The notes: generated by a model from the sequence alone, not told the origin. Shown: positions 7,341 to 15,887, counted from the first letter of the stretch. The stretch: 64,000 bases of DNA from Saccharopolyspora_D taberi (GCF_039534165.1 NZ_BAAAUX010000011.1:124001-188000); one strand, 5' to 3'. Numbers and translations: made by a program.

Positions 7341-7952
7341 ATGAGCAGGTTCGCCCGGCTCGTGCTGACCGAGCAGGTGCGGCGGATGCAGCTGGAGCAG
7401 GGCAGCCGCCCACCGCACCGGCCCGACCTGGGCGAGCAGGTCGGGCGCACCCGCGACCCGCTCGGCGAGCGGGAGACCGGGTTCATCGCCGCGCGCGACG
7501 GCTTCTACCTCGGTAGCGTCGGCGAGACCGGCTGGCCGTACGTGCAGTTCCGCGGCGGACCGCCCGGCTTCGTGCACGTGCTGGATCCGCTGACGATCGC
7601 CTTCGCCGAGGTGCGCGGCAACCGCCAGTACCTCACCAGCGGCAACCTCCGCACGGATTCGCGGGTGTCGCTGTTCTTCATGGACTACGCCCACCGGACC
7701 CGGCTGAAGCTGCTCGGCCACGCCCGGCTCGTCGGGCTCGACGAGGACCCCGAGCTGACCGGGGCGGTCTGCGCGCACCGCACCGACGGGCGGGTCGAGC
7801 GGATCATGGTCGTGGCGGTCGAGGGCCACGACTGGAACTGCCCCAAGCACATCCCGCGCCGCTACCCCGAAGCCGCGGTGTCCGAGCTGCGCGACCGGGT
7901 GCAGCGGCTCGAAGCGGAGAACGCGGAGCTGCGCAGGCAGCTGGAGCGCTGA
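7341..7952 (+). CDS. Pyridoxamine 5'-phosphate oxidase-like flavin-binding protein
   Basis: A 203-residue split-barrel protein. The core TGWPYVQFRGGPPGFVHVLD and the following RQYLTSGNLRTDSRVSLFFM segment are typical of PNPOx-like proteins that bind FMN or F420. It ends in a short heptad-like coiled coil (RVQRLEAENAELRRQLER), probably for dimer or tetramer contact. The ATG at 7341 lies 11 bp after GGAGG; GTG at 7329 is the alternative. The substrate is unknown. Its 3' end is 5 bp from the stop of the convergent gene. Confidence 0.8.
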   Translation: MSRFARLVLTEQVRRMQLEQGSRPPHRPDLGEQVGRTRDPLGERETGFIAARDGFYLGSVGETGWPYVQFRGGPPGFVHVLDPLTIAFAEVRGNRQYLTSGNLRTDSRVSLFFMDYAHRTRLKLLGHARLVGLDEDPELTGAVCAHRTDGRVERIMVVAVEGHDWNCPKHIPRRYPEAAVSELRDRVQRLEAENAELRRQLER

Positions 7953-7957
7953 CCCGG

Positions 7958-8683
7958 TCAGCCGTCCCTGCCGGTCACCGCGTGCCGGCCGGGCTCGTCA
8001 TCACCGACCCGTCCCTCGCCCCGGCGGCGGAAGAACCGGAACCCGGGGATGCCCACGATCGCGCGCCGGACGTCCTGGGTGACCTCCAGCAGCTCGTGGA
8101 TCTCCGGGCCGACCCGGTCCAGGGTGCGCAGGATCGGCAGCACGTCCTCGAGCACGTGCTCGGTCAGCACCGGCAGCTCGTCGACCAGCCGGATCGCGGC
8201 GTCGACCTCCTTCTCGGAGAGCTCGTCGACGAACCGCTCGGCCAGCGGCGCCGCCCGCCGGGCCACCGGAGCGTACGCGGCGAGCAGCTCGTCGGCGGTC
8301 GTGGCGGTGCGCCGGGCGTCGGCGACCGTCTTCGACGCGTCGTCGCACACCGCGCCCGCGCGGCCGACCAGCTCCTCGGCGGTGGCCGAGACGCGGCCCG
8401 CGCCGGCCACCGCCGCCTCGGCGGCGNNNNNNNCGTCGGCCACCACGCGCGCGTCCCGGACCGTCTCCTCCGCCGCGACGACCGTCTTCTCGGTGCGCTC
8501 GACCAGGCCCTCGGCCCGGCCGACGACGTCGTGCACGCGGGCGACCAGCGCCTCCGCGCTGTCGACGAGAGCGAGCACCCGGCCGGGGACGGCGGCGGCC
8601 GCGGTGGCGGAGTCCACCGCCCACCCGACGGTGGTCTTCGCCACCGAGAACACATCACCAGGCGTGGGGATACGGATGACCAT
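7958..8683 (-). CDS. Ala/Val/Glu-rich coiled-coil protein (hypothetical; contains a 7-N gap)
   Basis: About 241 residues, almost wholly helical. Repeated Ala-Glu-rich heptads (DSAEALVARVHDVVGRAEGL ...) run through most of the length, and there is a basic C-terminal tail (FRFFRRRGEG). There is no signal peptide. Such proteins are common in actinomycetes and have no assigned function. Seven N at 8427-8433 fall inside, which leaves the frame open across the gap but makes the true length uncertain. The start is ATG at 8683 (MVIRIPTPGD). Confidence 0.65.
   Translation of the reverse strand: MVIRIPTPGDVFSVAKTTVGWAVDSATAAAAVPGRVLALVDSAEALVARVHDVVGRAEGLVERTEKTVVAAEETVRDARVVADXXXAAEAAVAGAGRVSATAEELVGRAGAVCDDASKTVADARRTATTADELLAAYAPVARRAAPLAERFVDELSEKEVDAAIRLVDELPVLTEHVLEDVLPILRTLDRVGPEIHELLEVTQDVRRAIVGIPGFRFFRRRGEGRVGDDEPGRHAVTGRDG
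8427..8433. other. Assembly gap (7 N)
   Basis: Seven undetermined bases lie within the coiled-coil gene, in GC-rich Ala-codon repeats that commonly break assemblies. Confidence 0.95.
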
Positions 8684-8841
8684 GCCCTCCACTGTGCACA
8701 CCGGGCGCGCCCGCCGTCCACCAGCGGCTTGTCACCCGGCGACTTGTCACACCGCGAAAATCATCCACAGTGGACGGACGGATCCACGTCCGGCCACGCC
8801 GGTAGCATCGATGGCCGCCGTCCGCCGCAGGCAGGAGCCGC

Positions 8842-9606
8842 ATGCCCGTACTGGAAGCACCGCTGGTGGCCGCGCTCTGCGCGGTGGCGCTGCTTGGCGG
8901 GTTGTTCCTGGCATGGCGGCTGAGCCCGCCCGGCAGGGCGCTCGGGCTGGCCGTCGTCGCCTGCTGCGGCTGCGCCTTCGGCGTGATCACCGGGGACGTC
9001 CTGGCGCAGGAGCGGCTGGCAGGCGCGGACGGCCCGCTGGCGGACTGGCTCACCGCGAACCGGTCCGAGGGGCTGACCGCGGTCATGCAGGTGACCACGA
9101 ACCTGGGCAGCGCGTGGGCCGCGCTGCCGCTGGCGCTGGTGGCCGCCGTGATCGTCCCCGCGCCGGAGCACCGGCGCCGGGCCGCGGTGACCGCGCTGGT
9201 GGCCGTGGCCGGGATCATCGCGCTGGTCAACGCGATCAAGCTGGTCGTCGGCCGGGCCCGGCCCGATCTCGCCCTGGTGCTGGTGGAGACCGACAGCGCC
9301 TCGTTCCCGTCCGGGCACGCCGCCCAGTCGGCCGCGGCGTGCGCGGCCATCGCGCACCTGGTCGCCGCGCACCGGCCGGAGCGGGCGCTGCGGATCACCG
9401 CGTGGCCGGTCGCCGCCGCGGTCGTGCTGGTGGTCGGGTACTCCCGGCTCTACCTCGGCGCGCACTGGCTCACCGACGTCCTCGGCGGGTACGCGCTGGG
9501 CACGGCCTGGACCGCCGCGGTCATCACCGCCCTGCACCGGCCGCCGCGCGTGACCGCGGCCCGGTTCGGGGCGCCTGCCCCGGAGGGGCGCGCCGGGCCT
9601 TTGTAA
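8842..9606 (+). CDS. PAP2-type membrane phosphatase
   Basis: A 254-residue integral membrane enzyme with about six helices. All three PAP2 signatures are present: KLVVGRARP, PSGH, and SRLYLGAHWLTD, which hold the catalytic His residues. The family removes phosphate from lipid phosphates such as phosphatidic acid or undecaprenyl pyrophosphate on the outer face of the membrane. Which lipid is used here cannot be told. It starts at ATG 8842 after an AGGAG-like site and is followed 41 bp later by the aminotransferase. Confidence 0.9.
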   Translation: MPVLEAPLVAALCAVALLGGLFLAWRLSPPGRALGLAVVACCGCAFGVITGDVLAQERLAGADGPLADWLTANRSEGLTAVMQVTTNLGSAWAALPLALVAAVIVPAPEHRRRAAVTALVAVAGIIALVNAIKLVVGRARPDLALVLVETDSASFPSGHAAQSAAACAAIAHLVAAHRPERALRITAWPVAAAVVLVVGYSRLYLGAHWLTDVLGGYALGTAWTAAVITALHRPPRVTAARFGAPAPEGRAGPL

Positions 9607-9647
9607 CCTCGGCGGGACGCCGTGCAAGCCCCACGAGAGGAACCGGA

Positions 9648-10922
9648 ATGACCACCGAGCTGAGCCAAGACACCCTGGCCGGGGAACTGGAGCGGGCCAG
9701 GCAGGACTACGCGGCCTTAGCCGCTCGCGGCCTCTCGCTGGACCTCACCCGGGGCAAGCCCGCGCCCGAACAGCTCGACCTGTCCGACGACCTGCTCGGC
9801 CTGCCCCGCGACCTGCGCTCGGCCGCCGACGGCACGGACGTGCGCAACTACGGCAACCTGAAGGGCCTGCCCGAACTGCGTGAGATCTTCGCCGAGGTGC
9901 TCCAGGTGCCCGCCGAGCAGCTGCTGGCGCTGGGCAACTCCAGCCTGGAGCTGATGCACGACTGCCTGGTGCACGCGCTGCTCGGCGTGCTGCCCGGCGC
10001 CGAGTCCCGCTGGGTCGACCAGGAGCGCGTCGCGTTCCTGTGCCCGGTGCCCGGCTACGACCGCCACTTCGCGCTGTGCGAGCGCTTCGGCATCGAGATG
10101 ATCCCGGTGCCGATGACCTCCGACGGCCCGGACATGGACGTGGTCGAGCGGCTCGTCGCCGAGGACCCGGCGGTCAAGGGCATCTGGTGCGTGCCGAAGT
10201 ACAGCAACCCGACCGGCGTCAGCTACAGCGACGAGACCGTGTCCCGGCTGGCCGCCATGACCACCGCGGCGCCCGACTTCCGGATCTTCTGGGACAACGC
10301 CTACGCCGCGCACCACCTGACCGACGAGCAGGTCGAGATCGCCGACCTGCTCGCGGCGTGCGAGGCGGCGGGCAACCCGGACCGGACCTTCGTGTTCGGC
10401 TCCAGCTCCAAGATCACCTTCGCCGGCGCGGGCGTGGCCTTCTTCGGCTCGTCCCCGGCCAACCTCACCTGGCTGCTGGCCAACAACGCCAAGCGCTCCA
10501 TCGGCCCGGACAAGGTCAACCAGCTGCGGCACGTGCTGTTCCTGCGGGACGCGGCCGGCGTGCGCGAGCACATGGCCCGCCAGCGAGCCCTGCTCCAGCC
10601 GAAGTTCGAGGCCGTGCAGCGGATCCTGGAGGCCGAGCTGGGCGGCACCGGCCTGGCCCGGTGGACCGAGCCCAAGGGCGGCTACTTCGTCACCCTCGAG
10701 GTCCCGGACGGCTGCGCCAAGGAGGTCGTGCGCCGCGCGGCCGAGGCCGGGATCGTGCTCACCCCGGCGGGCGCGACGCACCCGCACGGCGACGACCCGC
10801 GCGACGCGACCATCCGGATCGCGCCCAGCTACCCGGGCCAGGACGACCTGGAGCAGGCGATGCATGGTCTGACCACCTGCGTCCGCCTCGTCGGCTACGA
10901 GCAGAAGCAGGCCGCTGCCTGA
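9648..10922 (+). CDS. aspT: Class I aminotransferase, actinobacterial aspartate aminotransferase type
   Basis: A 424-residue PLP enzyme transferring amino groups, most likely between aspartate and 2-oxoglutarate. The PLP lysine is Lys255 in SSSKITFAGAG, and the cofactor-binding NPTG motif is in YSNPTGVSYSD. Overall it matches the subgroup Ic enzymes known as AspT in corynebacteria. The start ATG at 9648 has GAGAGGA upstream. It is followed by a long palindrome and the XRE-cupin regulator gene on the same strand. Confidence 0.8.
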   Translation: MTTELSQDTLAGELERARQDYAALAARGLSLDLTRGKPAPEQLDLSDDLLGLPRDLRSAADGTDVRNYGNLKGLPELREIFAEVLQVPAEQLLALGNSSLELMHDCLVHALLGVLPGAESRWVDQERVAFLCPVPGYDRHFALCERFGIEMIPVPMTSDGPDMDVVERLVAEDPAVKGIWCVPKYSNPTGVSYSDETVSRLAAMTTAAPDFRIFWDNAYAAHHLTDEQVEIADLLAACEAAGNPDRTFVFGSSSKITFAGAGVAFFGSSPANLTWLLANNAKRSIGPDKVNQLRHVLFLRDAAGVREHMARQRALLQPKFEAVQRILEAELGGTGLARWTEPKGGYFVTLEVPDGCAKEVVRRAAEAGIVLTPAGATHPHGDDPRDATIRIAPSYPGQDDLEQAMHGLTTCVRLVGYEQKQAAA

Positions 10923-10932
10923 CCTGCCCGTG

Positions 10933-10968
10933 TCCCGGGTTCGGCAACGAAGGTTGCCGGATCCGGGA
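10933..10968. promoter_or_regulatory. 36-bp near-perfect palindrome before the XRE-cupin gene
   Basis: Two 16-nt arms (10933-10948 and 10953-10968) match at 14 of 16 positions around GAAG; the inner GGCAAC/GTTGCC is perfect. It sits 14 bp before the start at 10982 and 11 bp after the aminotransferase stop. It could be an autoregulatory operator for the XRE-cupin protein, a terminator for the aminotransferase, or both. Confidence 0.55.
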
Positions 10969-10981
10969 CCCGGGCGGTGCA

Positions 10982-11575
10982 ATGGGGAGCATGGAGAACC
11001 CGCCCGGTATCACCGAAGCCCTGACCGCCGTCGGCCCCCGCCTCAAGCGCCTGCGCACGCAGCGCCGGGTGACGCTGGCTGCGCTGTCGGAGGCGACCGG
11101 CATCTCCAAGAGCACGCTGTCCCGGCTGGAGTCCGGCCAGCGGCGGCCCAGCCTGGAGCTGCTGCTGCCGATCGCGCAGGCGCACCAGGTCCCGCTGGAC
11201 GAGCTGGTCGGCGCGCCGGAGGTCGGCGATCCCCGGGTCCGCCTCAAGCCCCGGCAGATGCACGGCAACACCGTGCTGCCGCTGACCCGCCAGCCCGGGC
11301 CGCTGCAGGCGTTCAAGATGGTCCTCCCCGCCGACCGCGACACCCCCGACCCGCGCACCCACGAGGGCTACGAGTGGCTGTACGTGCTGGCCGGGCGGCT
11401 CCGGCTGGTCCTGGGCGAACACGACGTGGTGCTCGGCGTCGGCGAGGCCGCCGAGTTCGACACCCGGGTGCCGCACTGGTTCGGCAGCACCGGGGAAGCG
11501 CCGGTCGAGATCCTCAGCCTGTTCGGCAAGCAGGGCGAACGCATGCACGTGCGCGCCAAGCCCCGCGACCGCTGA
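10982..11575 (+). CDS. XRE-family regulator with cupin sensor domain
   Basis: A 197-residue cytosolic transcription factor. The HTH lies at about residues 18-72 (VTLAALSEATGISKSTLSRL), followed by a single cupin domain at about 100-190 (THEGYEWLYVLAGRLRLVLG). Proteins of this layout sense small metabolites through the cupin pocket and often repress neighbouring genes. ATG at 10982 is close behind a 36-bp palindrome; a second ATG at 10991 is possible. It ends 3 bp before the stop of the convergent P450 gene. Confidence 0.88.
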   Translation: MGSMENPPGITEALTAVGPRLKRLRTQRRVTLAALSEATGISKSTLSRLESGQRRPSLELLLPIAQAHQVPLDELVGAPEVGDPRVRLKPRQMHGNTVLPLTRQPGPLQAFKMVLPADRDTPDPRTHEGYEWLYVLAGRLRLVLGEHDVVLGVGEAAEFDTRVPHWFGSTGEAPVEILSLFGKQGERMHVRAKPRDR

Positions 11576-11578
11576 CGA

Positions 11579-13039
11579 TCAGTGCCGGACCGGGCACTTC
11601 GCGGACTCCTCGGCCTCCGGCTCGCCTGCGGGCCGCGCCGCGCCCCGGTCCTCCGGGCGGCGCCGCCGCAGCCGCATGGTCAGCCCCTCGGGCTTGATCG
11701 TGAGCAGCTCGGTGACGCGCAGCCGGTAGTCCGGATCGGGCACCAGGTCGTAGCGGTGCAGCAGCAGCGCCAGCACCAGCGTCGCTTCGTGGATGGCGAA
11801 CTGCCGGCCGATGCACGCGCGTTCCCCGGTGCCGAACGGCTTGTAGGTGTGCGCCGGGCGCTGCTTGGCCCGCCCCGGCGCGAACCGGTCCGGGTCGAAC
11901 TCCTCCGGATCGGCGCCCCACACCTCGGGAAGCCGGTGCAGCAGCGGGATCAGCACCATGACCCAGTCGCCCTGGCGCATCCGGTACCGGCCGCCGAGGA
12001 CGGTGTCCTGCCGCGCCACCCGCGCGTAGGCCGGGGCCGTCGGCCACAGCCGCAGCGCCTCGTCCAGGACCCGCCGCACGTAGCGCAGCTTGGTGATGTC
12101 CTTGAACTCCGGGTCCGGATCGTCCTGCTCCCCCCACATCGCGTCGACCTCGGCCTGCGCCCTGGCCATCACCTCCGGGCTGCGCGACAGGTAGTGCAGC
12201 GCGAACGACAGCGCGCCCGAGGTGGTCTCGTGCCCGGCGACCAGGAACGTGATGACCTGGTACCGGATGTTGACCGGGTCGAGCCGCTCGCCGGTCTCCG
12301 GGTGCACCTCGTTGAGCATCAGCCCGAGCAGGTCGCGCGTGCTGGTGTCGCTGGCCTCGCGGCGGATCCGGATCACCTCGTCGACCTGCTGCTTCATGAA
12401 CGCCAGGTCGGCGTCGTTGCGGCGGGCCGCCTTCCGGTTGAGCAGCCGCCCGAGCAGCGGCAGCTGGAAGCTGAGCTGCTGGGCGTAGAGCAGGCCGCCG
12501 ACCATCGCCGAGACGAACGGGTGCGGGCGGTCGCTTTCGAACGAGCCGAAGGAGTAGCCGAACCCGGTCCGCCCGATCGTCTCCAGGGTCAGCCTGGTCA
12601 TGTCGGCGGGCACGTCCACCGGGCGCTCGCCTGCCGCGGCGTCCCAGCGCTCGACCAGGTCCTTGGCCACCTCGACCATCGTCGGGTGGTACTGGCGCAT
12701 CGAGCCGAGTGCGAAGCCCGGCTGCAGGATGTCGTGCGCCCGCCGCCAGTTCGGCTCGGAGTTGTAGGCCGTGAACAGGCCGTCGCCGCCCATCCCGCGC
12801 AGGTTCTCGATGCCGAGCCCGACGTGCTTGGCGAACCGCTTCTCGTCGGAGAGCTCGGCCACCAGGTCGGCGCCGGAGACGAACACGATCTCCCGGTTCA
12901 GGAACTTGCGGGTGTAGATCGGCCCCAGCGCCCCGCCGAGCCGCATCGAGTCCTGCAAGGGCGTGCGCGGGTTCGTTCCGCGGAGGTCGCCGAGCAGCGG
13001 AATCCGGCGCGGCGGGTGCGGTATCCCGGCGGTGTCCAT
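11579..13039 (-). CDS. Cytochrome P450, CYP102-like haem domain without reductase
   Basis: A 486-residue P450. It shows the I-helix AGHETTSG, the ExxR motif in DEALRLW and the haem-Cys loop FGTGERACIGRQFAIHEATL (Cys near residue 407). The sequence around GDGLFTAYNSEPNW and FGSFESDRPHPFV is close to the haem domain of the fatty-acid hydroxylase P450 BM3, but no flavodoxin or FNR domain follows, so it needs separate redox partners. Fatty-acid hydroxylation is the inferred activity. The start ATG at 13039 has GGAGG in place. It is divergent from a TetR gene, the probable regulator. Confidence 0.88.
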   Translation of the reverse strand: MDTAGIPHPPRRIPLLGDLRGTNPRTPLQDSMRLGGALGPIYTRKFLNREIVFVSGADLVAELSDEKRFAKHVGLGIENLRGMGGDGLFTAYNSEPNWRRAHDILQPGFALGSMRQYHPTMVEVAKDLVERWDAAAGERPVDVPADMTRLTLETIGRTGFGYSFGSFESDRPHPFVSAMVGGLLYAQQLSFQLPLLGRLLNRKAARRNDADLAFMKQQVDEVIRIRREASDTSTRDLLGLMLNEVHPETGERLDPVNIRYQVITFLVAGHETTSGALSFALHYLSRSPEVMARAQAEVDAMWGEQDDPDPEFKDITKLRYVRRVLDEALRLWPTAPAYARVARQDTVLGGRYRMRQGDWVMVLIPLLHRLPEVWGADPEEFDPDRFAPGRAKQRPAHTYKPFGTGERACIGRQFAIHEATLVLALLLHRYDLVPDPDYRLRVTELLTIKPEGLTMRLRRRRPEDRGAARPAGEPEAEESAKCPVRH

Positions 13040-13052
13040 GGGCGACCTCCGT

Positions 13053-13072
13053 TATTGAACTCACATCCAATA
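13053..13072. promoter_or_regulatory. Inverted repeat between the P450 and TetR genes
   Basis: TATTG (13053-13057) and CAATA (13068-13072) form an inverted repeat with a 10-bp spacer in an AT-rich patch. It lies just upstream of the P450 start and 51 bp upstream of the TetR start. A candidate TetR operator by position only. Confidence 0.4.
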
Positions 13073-13123
13073 GGGTCGAGGATCGCGCTCGGCCGAAGCC
13101 GTGTCAACTAGCATCAGCGCACG

Positions 13124-13693
13124 ATGCGCACCCGTCTCGACACCCAGCGGCGTCGCGAGCAGCTGCTCGCGATCGGTGCCCGGCTGTTCGCCGACCGGCC
13201 CTACGACGAGGTCTGGATCGAGGAGGTCGCCGAGATCGCGCAGGTCTCCCGGAGCCTGCTGTACCACTACTTCTCGTCGAAGAAGGAGTTCTTCGCCGAG
13301 GTCGTGCGCGCCGAGTCGGACCGGATCCTGGCGCTGACCGAGCCGAAGCCCGCGCTGACCGTGCGCGAGCAGCTCGACGCGGGCCTGGACGCCTACCTGG
13401 ACTACGTCGAGCAGCACCGGGAGGGCTACCGCATCCTGCACCGCGCCTCCACCGCGGTCGACGCCGAGATCCGGCGGATCTGCGAGGACGGCATCGCCCG
13501 GCAGCGCGACCGGATCCTGGCCGCGCTCAGCGCGGAGATCCGGACCGACGAGGTCACCGAGGTCGCGGTCCGCGGCTGGCTGTCGTTCGTGATCACCGTC
13601 TGCCTGGAGTGGACCGACCGGCCCACCATCGACCGCACCGAGCTGCGGGATCTGTGCACCCGCACGCTGCTCACCGCGGTCGACCTGACCTGA
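13124..13693 (+). CDS. TetR-family regulator, divergent to the P450
   Basis: A 189-residue TetR protein with the HTH at about residues 25-50 (EVAEIAQVSRSLLYHYFSS) and a helical ligand domain. It shares an 84-bp promoter region with the P450 gene, which makes it the likely repressor of that gene, perhaps responding to a fatty acid or acyl-CoA. ATG at 13124 lacks a clear ribosome site. Confidence 0.88.
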   Translation: MRTRLDTQRRREQLLAIGARLFADRPYDEVWIEEVAEIAQVSRSLLYHYFSSKKEFFAEVVRAESDRILALTEPKPALTVREQLDAGLDAYLDYVEQHREGYRILHRASTAVDAEIRRICEDGIARQRDRILAALSAEIRTDEVTEVAVRGWLSFVITVCLEWTDRPTIDRTELRDLCTRTLLTAVDLT

Positions 13694-13719
13694 GTCCACA
13701 AAGGACATCCATTTCACTG

Positions 13720-13740
13720 GGCTTTCGCGGCGTGAAAGCC
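13720..13740 (+). terminator. Short hairpin after the TetR gene
   Basis: GGCTTTC (13720-13726) pairs with GAAAGCC (13734-13740) around a 7-nt loop, 27 bp past the stop codon. Weak terminator candidate. Confidence 0.4.
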
Positions 13741-13807
13741 GAATCCCGGAACCGGTCGGGACGTCGGCGGCACCCGCGTACGATGGGTGAGCATTGGAGA
13801 TCGCCGA

Positions 13808-14650
13808 GTGACGAACGGGTGCCGCGTGACCGATCCGAAGGACTCCCCCGGCTCCACGCAGGCCGAGGTCAACACCGACGAGGTCTCGATCGCCCGGGTG
13901 TACGACTTCTGCCTCGGTGGCAAGGACAACTTCGCCGTCGACCGCGCCGCGGCCCAGGCCATGATGGAGGTCGTGCCGGAGACGCCGCTGCTGGCGCAGG
14001 TCAACCGCTGCTTCCTCCGCCAGGCCGTGCGCTACCTGGCCGGCGAGGCCGGGATCGACCAGATCATCGACATCGGGTCGGGGCTGCCCACCGCGGGCAA
14101 CGTGCACGAGATCGCGCAGGAGAAGAACCCGGACGCCCGCGTCGTCTACGTCGACAACGACCCGGTCGTCCTCGCGCACGCGCGGGCGCTGCTGGCAACC
14201 GACGCGAACACCACCGTGATCAGCGCCGACCTGCGCGAACCGGACGTCATCTTCGGCCACCCGGAGACCCGGCGGCTGATCGACACCAGCAGGCCGTTCG
14301 CGATCCTGCTCGGCGGCATCCTGATGCACCTGGAGGACGAGGAGGATCCGGAGGGCATCGCCGCCAACCTGCGCGACCGGCTTCCGGCGGGCGGCCACCT
14401 GCTGGTGTCCAACACCTGCGACACCGGCGAACCGCGCGCCGCGGAACTGGCCCGGGTCTTCGCCGAGAACGGCATGGGAACCCGCTGCTTCCGCACCTGG
14501 GACGAGCAGATCCGCTACTTCGACGGGCTGGAACTGGTGGAACCCGGGCTCGTGCCCAACAACGAGTGGCGGCCCGCGGGCGACGTCCCCGATCCGGACA
14601 ACCCCGCGCACGCGCTGCACATCGGCGGACTCGGCCGCAAGGTCCGGTAA
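13808..14650 (+). CDS. DUF574-type SAM-dependent methyltransferase (copy 1)
   Basis: A 280-residue member of PF04672, a family very abundant in actinomycetes and almost never characterised. SAM-binding features are the DIGSGLPTAGNVHE loop and VVYVDNDPVVLAHARALL. The N-terminal signature VYDFCLGGKDNFAVD is typical. GTG at 13808 is chosen because GGAG stands 8 bp ahead; GTG at 13787 is an upstream option. A second family member of the same length is at 61620-62462. The substrate is unknown. Confidence 0.88.
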   Translation: MTNGCRVTDPKDSPGSTQAEVNTDEVSIARVYDFCLGGKDNFAVDRAAAQAMMEVVPETPLLAQVNRCFLRQAVRYLAGEAGIDQIIDIGSGLPTAGNVHEIAQEKNPDARVVYVDNDPVVLAHARALLATDANTTVISADLREPDVIFGHPETRRLIDTSRPFAILLGGILMHLEDEEDPEGIAANLRDRLPAGGHLLVSNTCDTGEPRAAELARVFAENGMGTRCFRTWDEQIRYFDGLELVEPGLVPNNEWRPAGDVPDPDNPAHALHIGGLGRKVR

Positions 14651-14678
14651 CGCTGCCGGACAACGGCCGATCCGGACC

Positions 14679-14714
14679 GAAAAAGCTCACTCGTTGGGCT
14701 GGAGATCCTTTTTC
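14679..14714 (+). terminator. Weak hairpin after the methyltransferase gene
   Basis: GAAAAAG (14679-14685) pairs with CTTTTTC (14708-14714) over a 22-nt loop, 28 bp past the stop codon. An A/T-tract stem is unusual for this GC-rich DNA, so it may act as a bidirectional terminator. Confidence 0.35.
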
Positions 14715-14782
14715 CCGGGTGCAGCCCCCTAACACGGCTGGAACGATTCTGCACAGCAGCAGGATCGTGACCGGAGGTGCTC

Positions 14783-15301
14783 ATGGATGGCAGCCATGTG
14801 ACATTCGAGGACGTCGCCCGATCCCTCGGCGAAACATGGACGTTCATCCCGTGGGAACTGAAGAACCTCGACTACCGGGACGGCGTGTACCGCGGCCTTT
14901 ACCACGTCCAGCTGGACGCCGACCTCGACGAGAAGGCACCGCACCGGCCATTGCTGCACGGTTCGACGCTGTTCGAGATCAGCATGTACCACACTCTCGC
15001 TTCGGCGTTGTTCGCGTATTCCCAAGAGCACTTCCCAGAACTCTCGTCCGCCCCGAAAGTGAGCCTGGCCGAAGCCGGTCGCCGATTTCTCATAACCTCG
15101 GTGAAGCTGAAGTTCCGCAAACCGATTTTCGACCCCGAGGTAACGGTCGATCTCACCTCCGACCGCATTGTCGGCAATTTCACGAAAAGGGGACTCGTGT
15201 TCTTCTACGCAACGGTTCGCCTGGCAGGCGGCAAGCACGTTTCCACAATTGGCGGGTGCTTCAACCTGCGCGACGACCTCATGGCGACGGCGACCGCCTG
15301 A
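14783..15301 (+). CDS. Hotdog-fold, FcoT-like thioesterase-related protein
   Basis: A 172-residue soluble protein. The long-helix segment (LLHGSTLFEISMYHTLAS), the FRKPI stretch and the closing strand region ending TIGGCFNLRD suggest a hotdog fold similar to FcoT-type acyl-CoA thioesterases. The similarity I see is weak and a different hotdog family is possible. ATG at 14783 follows GGAGG with a 5-bp gap. Its DNA is AT-richer than its neighbours (about 58% GC in the line 15061-15120 by my count), which may mark transfer. Its last 23 bp overlap the convergent TetR gene. Confidence 0.5.
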   Translation: MDGSHVTFEDVARSLGETWTFIPWELKNLDYRDGVYRGLYHVQLDADLDEKAPHRPLLHGSTLFEISMYHTLASALFAYSQEHFPELSSAPKVSLAEAGRRFLITSVKLKFRKPIFDPEVTVDLTSDRIVGNFTKRGLVFFYATVRLAGGKHVSTIGGCFNLRDDLMATATA

Positions 15302-15887
15302 GAGCCGCGTCCAGGGTCGCCGACCACTGGAGCACGATCCGCTCCCGCCGCGCCGAGTCGTCGGTGAGCACGTCGGCCAGACCCAGCCCGCGCGCCATGT
15401 CCAGCGTCCCCTGCACCAGCCGGTGCGCGACCGGGTCGCTGTCGTCCACGCCGAGCAGCTCCACCGTGACCCGGTGCGCGGCGCGCCCGAACCTGGCTTC
15501 CAGCGGGACGATCCGCTGCTTGAGCGACTCGTCGGCCGCCGCCGCGGTCCACACCTGCAAAGCGGCCTTGAACAGCGGCGATGTGAAGTGCTCGACCATC
15601 CGCCGCAGCACCGCCTCGGTGCGGCCCGGGCCGTCCGGGAGCCCGCGGGCCTCCTCCCGGATCAGCTCCAGGCGGCTGTCGGTCATCAGCTCCAGCGCCG
15701 CGGTGATCAGGTCCTCGCGGGTCGGGAAGTGGTGCTGGGCAGCTCCGCGGGAGACACCCGCCTGCTCGGCGACCACGCTCACCGTGGTCGCCTGCCAGCC
15801 GTGCGCGGCCAGGCAGTCGATGGCCGACTCCAGCAGTCGCCTGCGGGTCGCGCGGCTGCGTTCCTGCTTGGGTTCGCGGGTGCTCAT
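15279..15887 (-). CDS. TetR-family regulator at the end of the acyl-CoA operon
   Basis: A 202-residue TetR protein; the HTH is at about residues 28-60 (TTVSVVAEQAGVSRGAAQHH). It is the last gene of the minus-strand acyl-CoA operon, 29 bp after the enoyl-CoA hydratase, so it is probably the pathway's own repressor and answers to an acyl-CoA intermediate. The CAAGCATGCTTG palindrome in front of the first gene is a likely target. The start is ATG at 15887. Its 3' end overlaps the convergent hotdog gene by 23 bp. Confidence 0.88.
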   Translation of the reverse strand: MSTREPKQERSRATRRRLLESAIDCLAAHGWQATTVSVVAEQAGVSRGAAQHHFPTREDLITAALELMTDSRLELIREEARGLPDGPGRTEAVLRRMVEHFTSPLFKAALQVWTAAAADESLKQRIVPLEARFGRAAHRVTVELLGVDDSDPVAHRLVQGTLDMARGLGLADVLTDDSARRERIVLQWSATLDAALRRSPSP

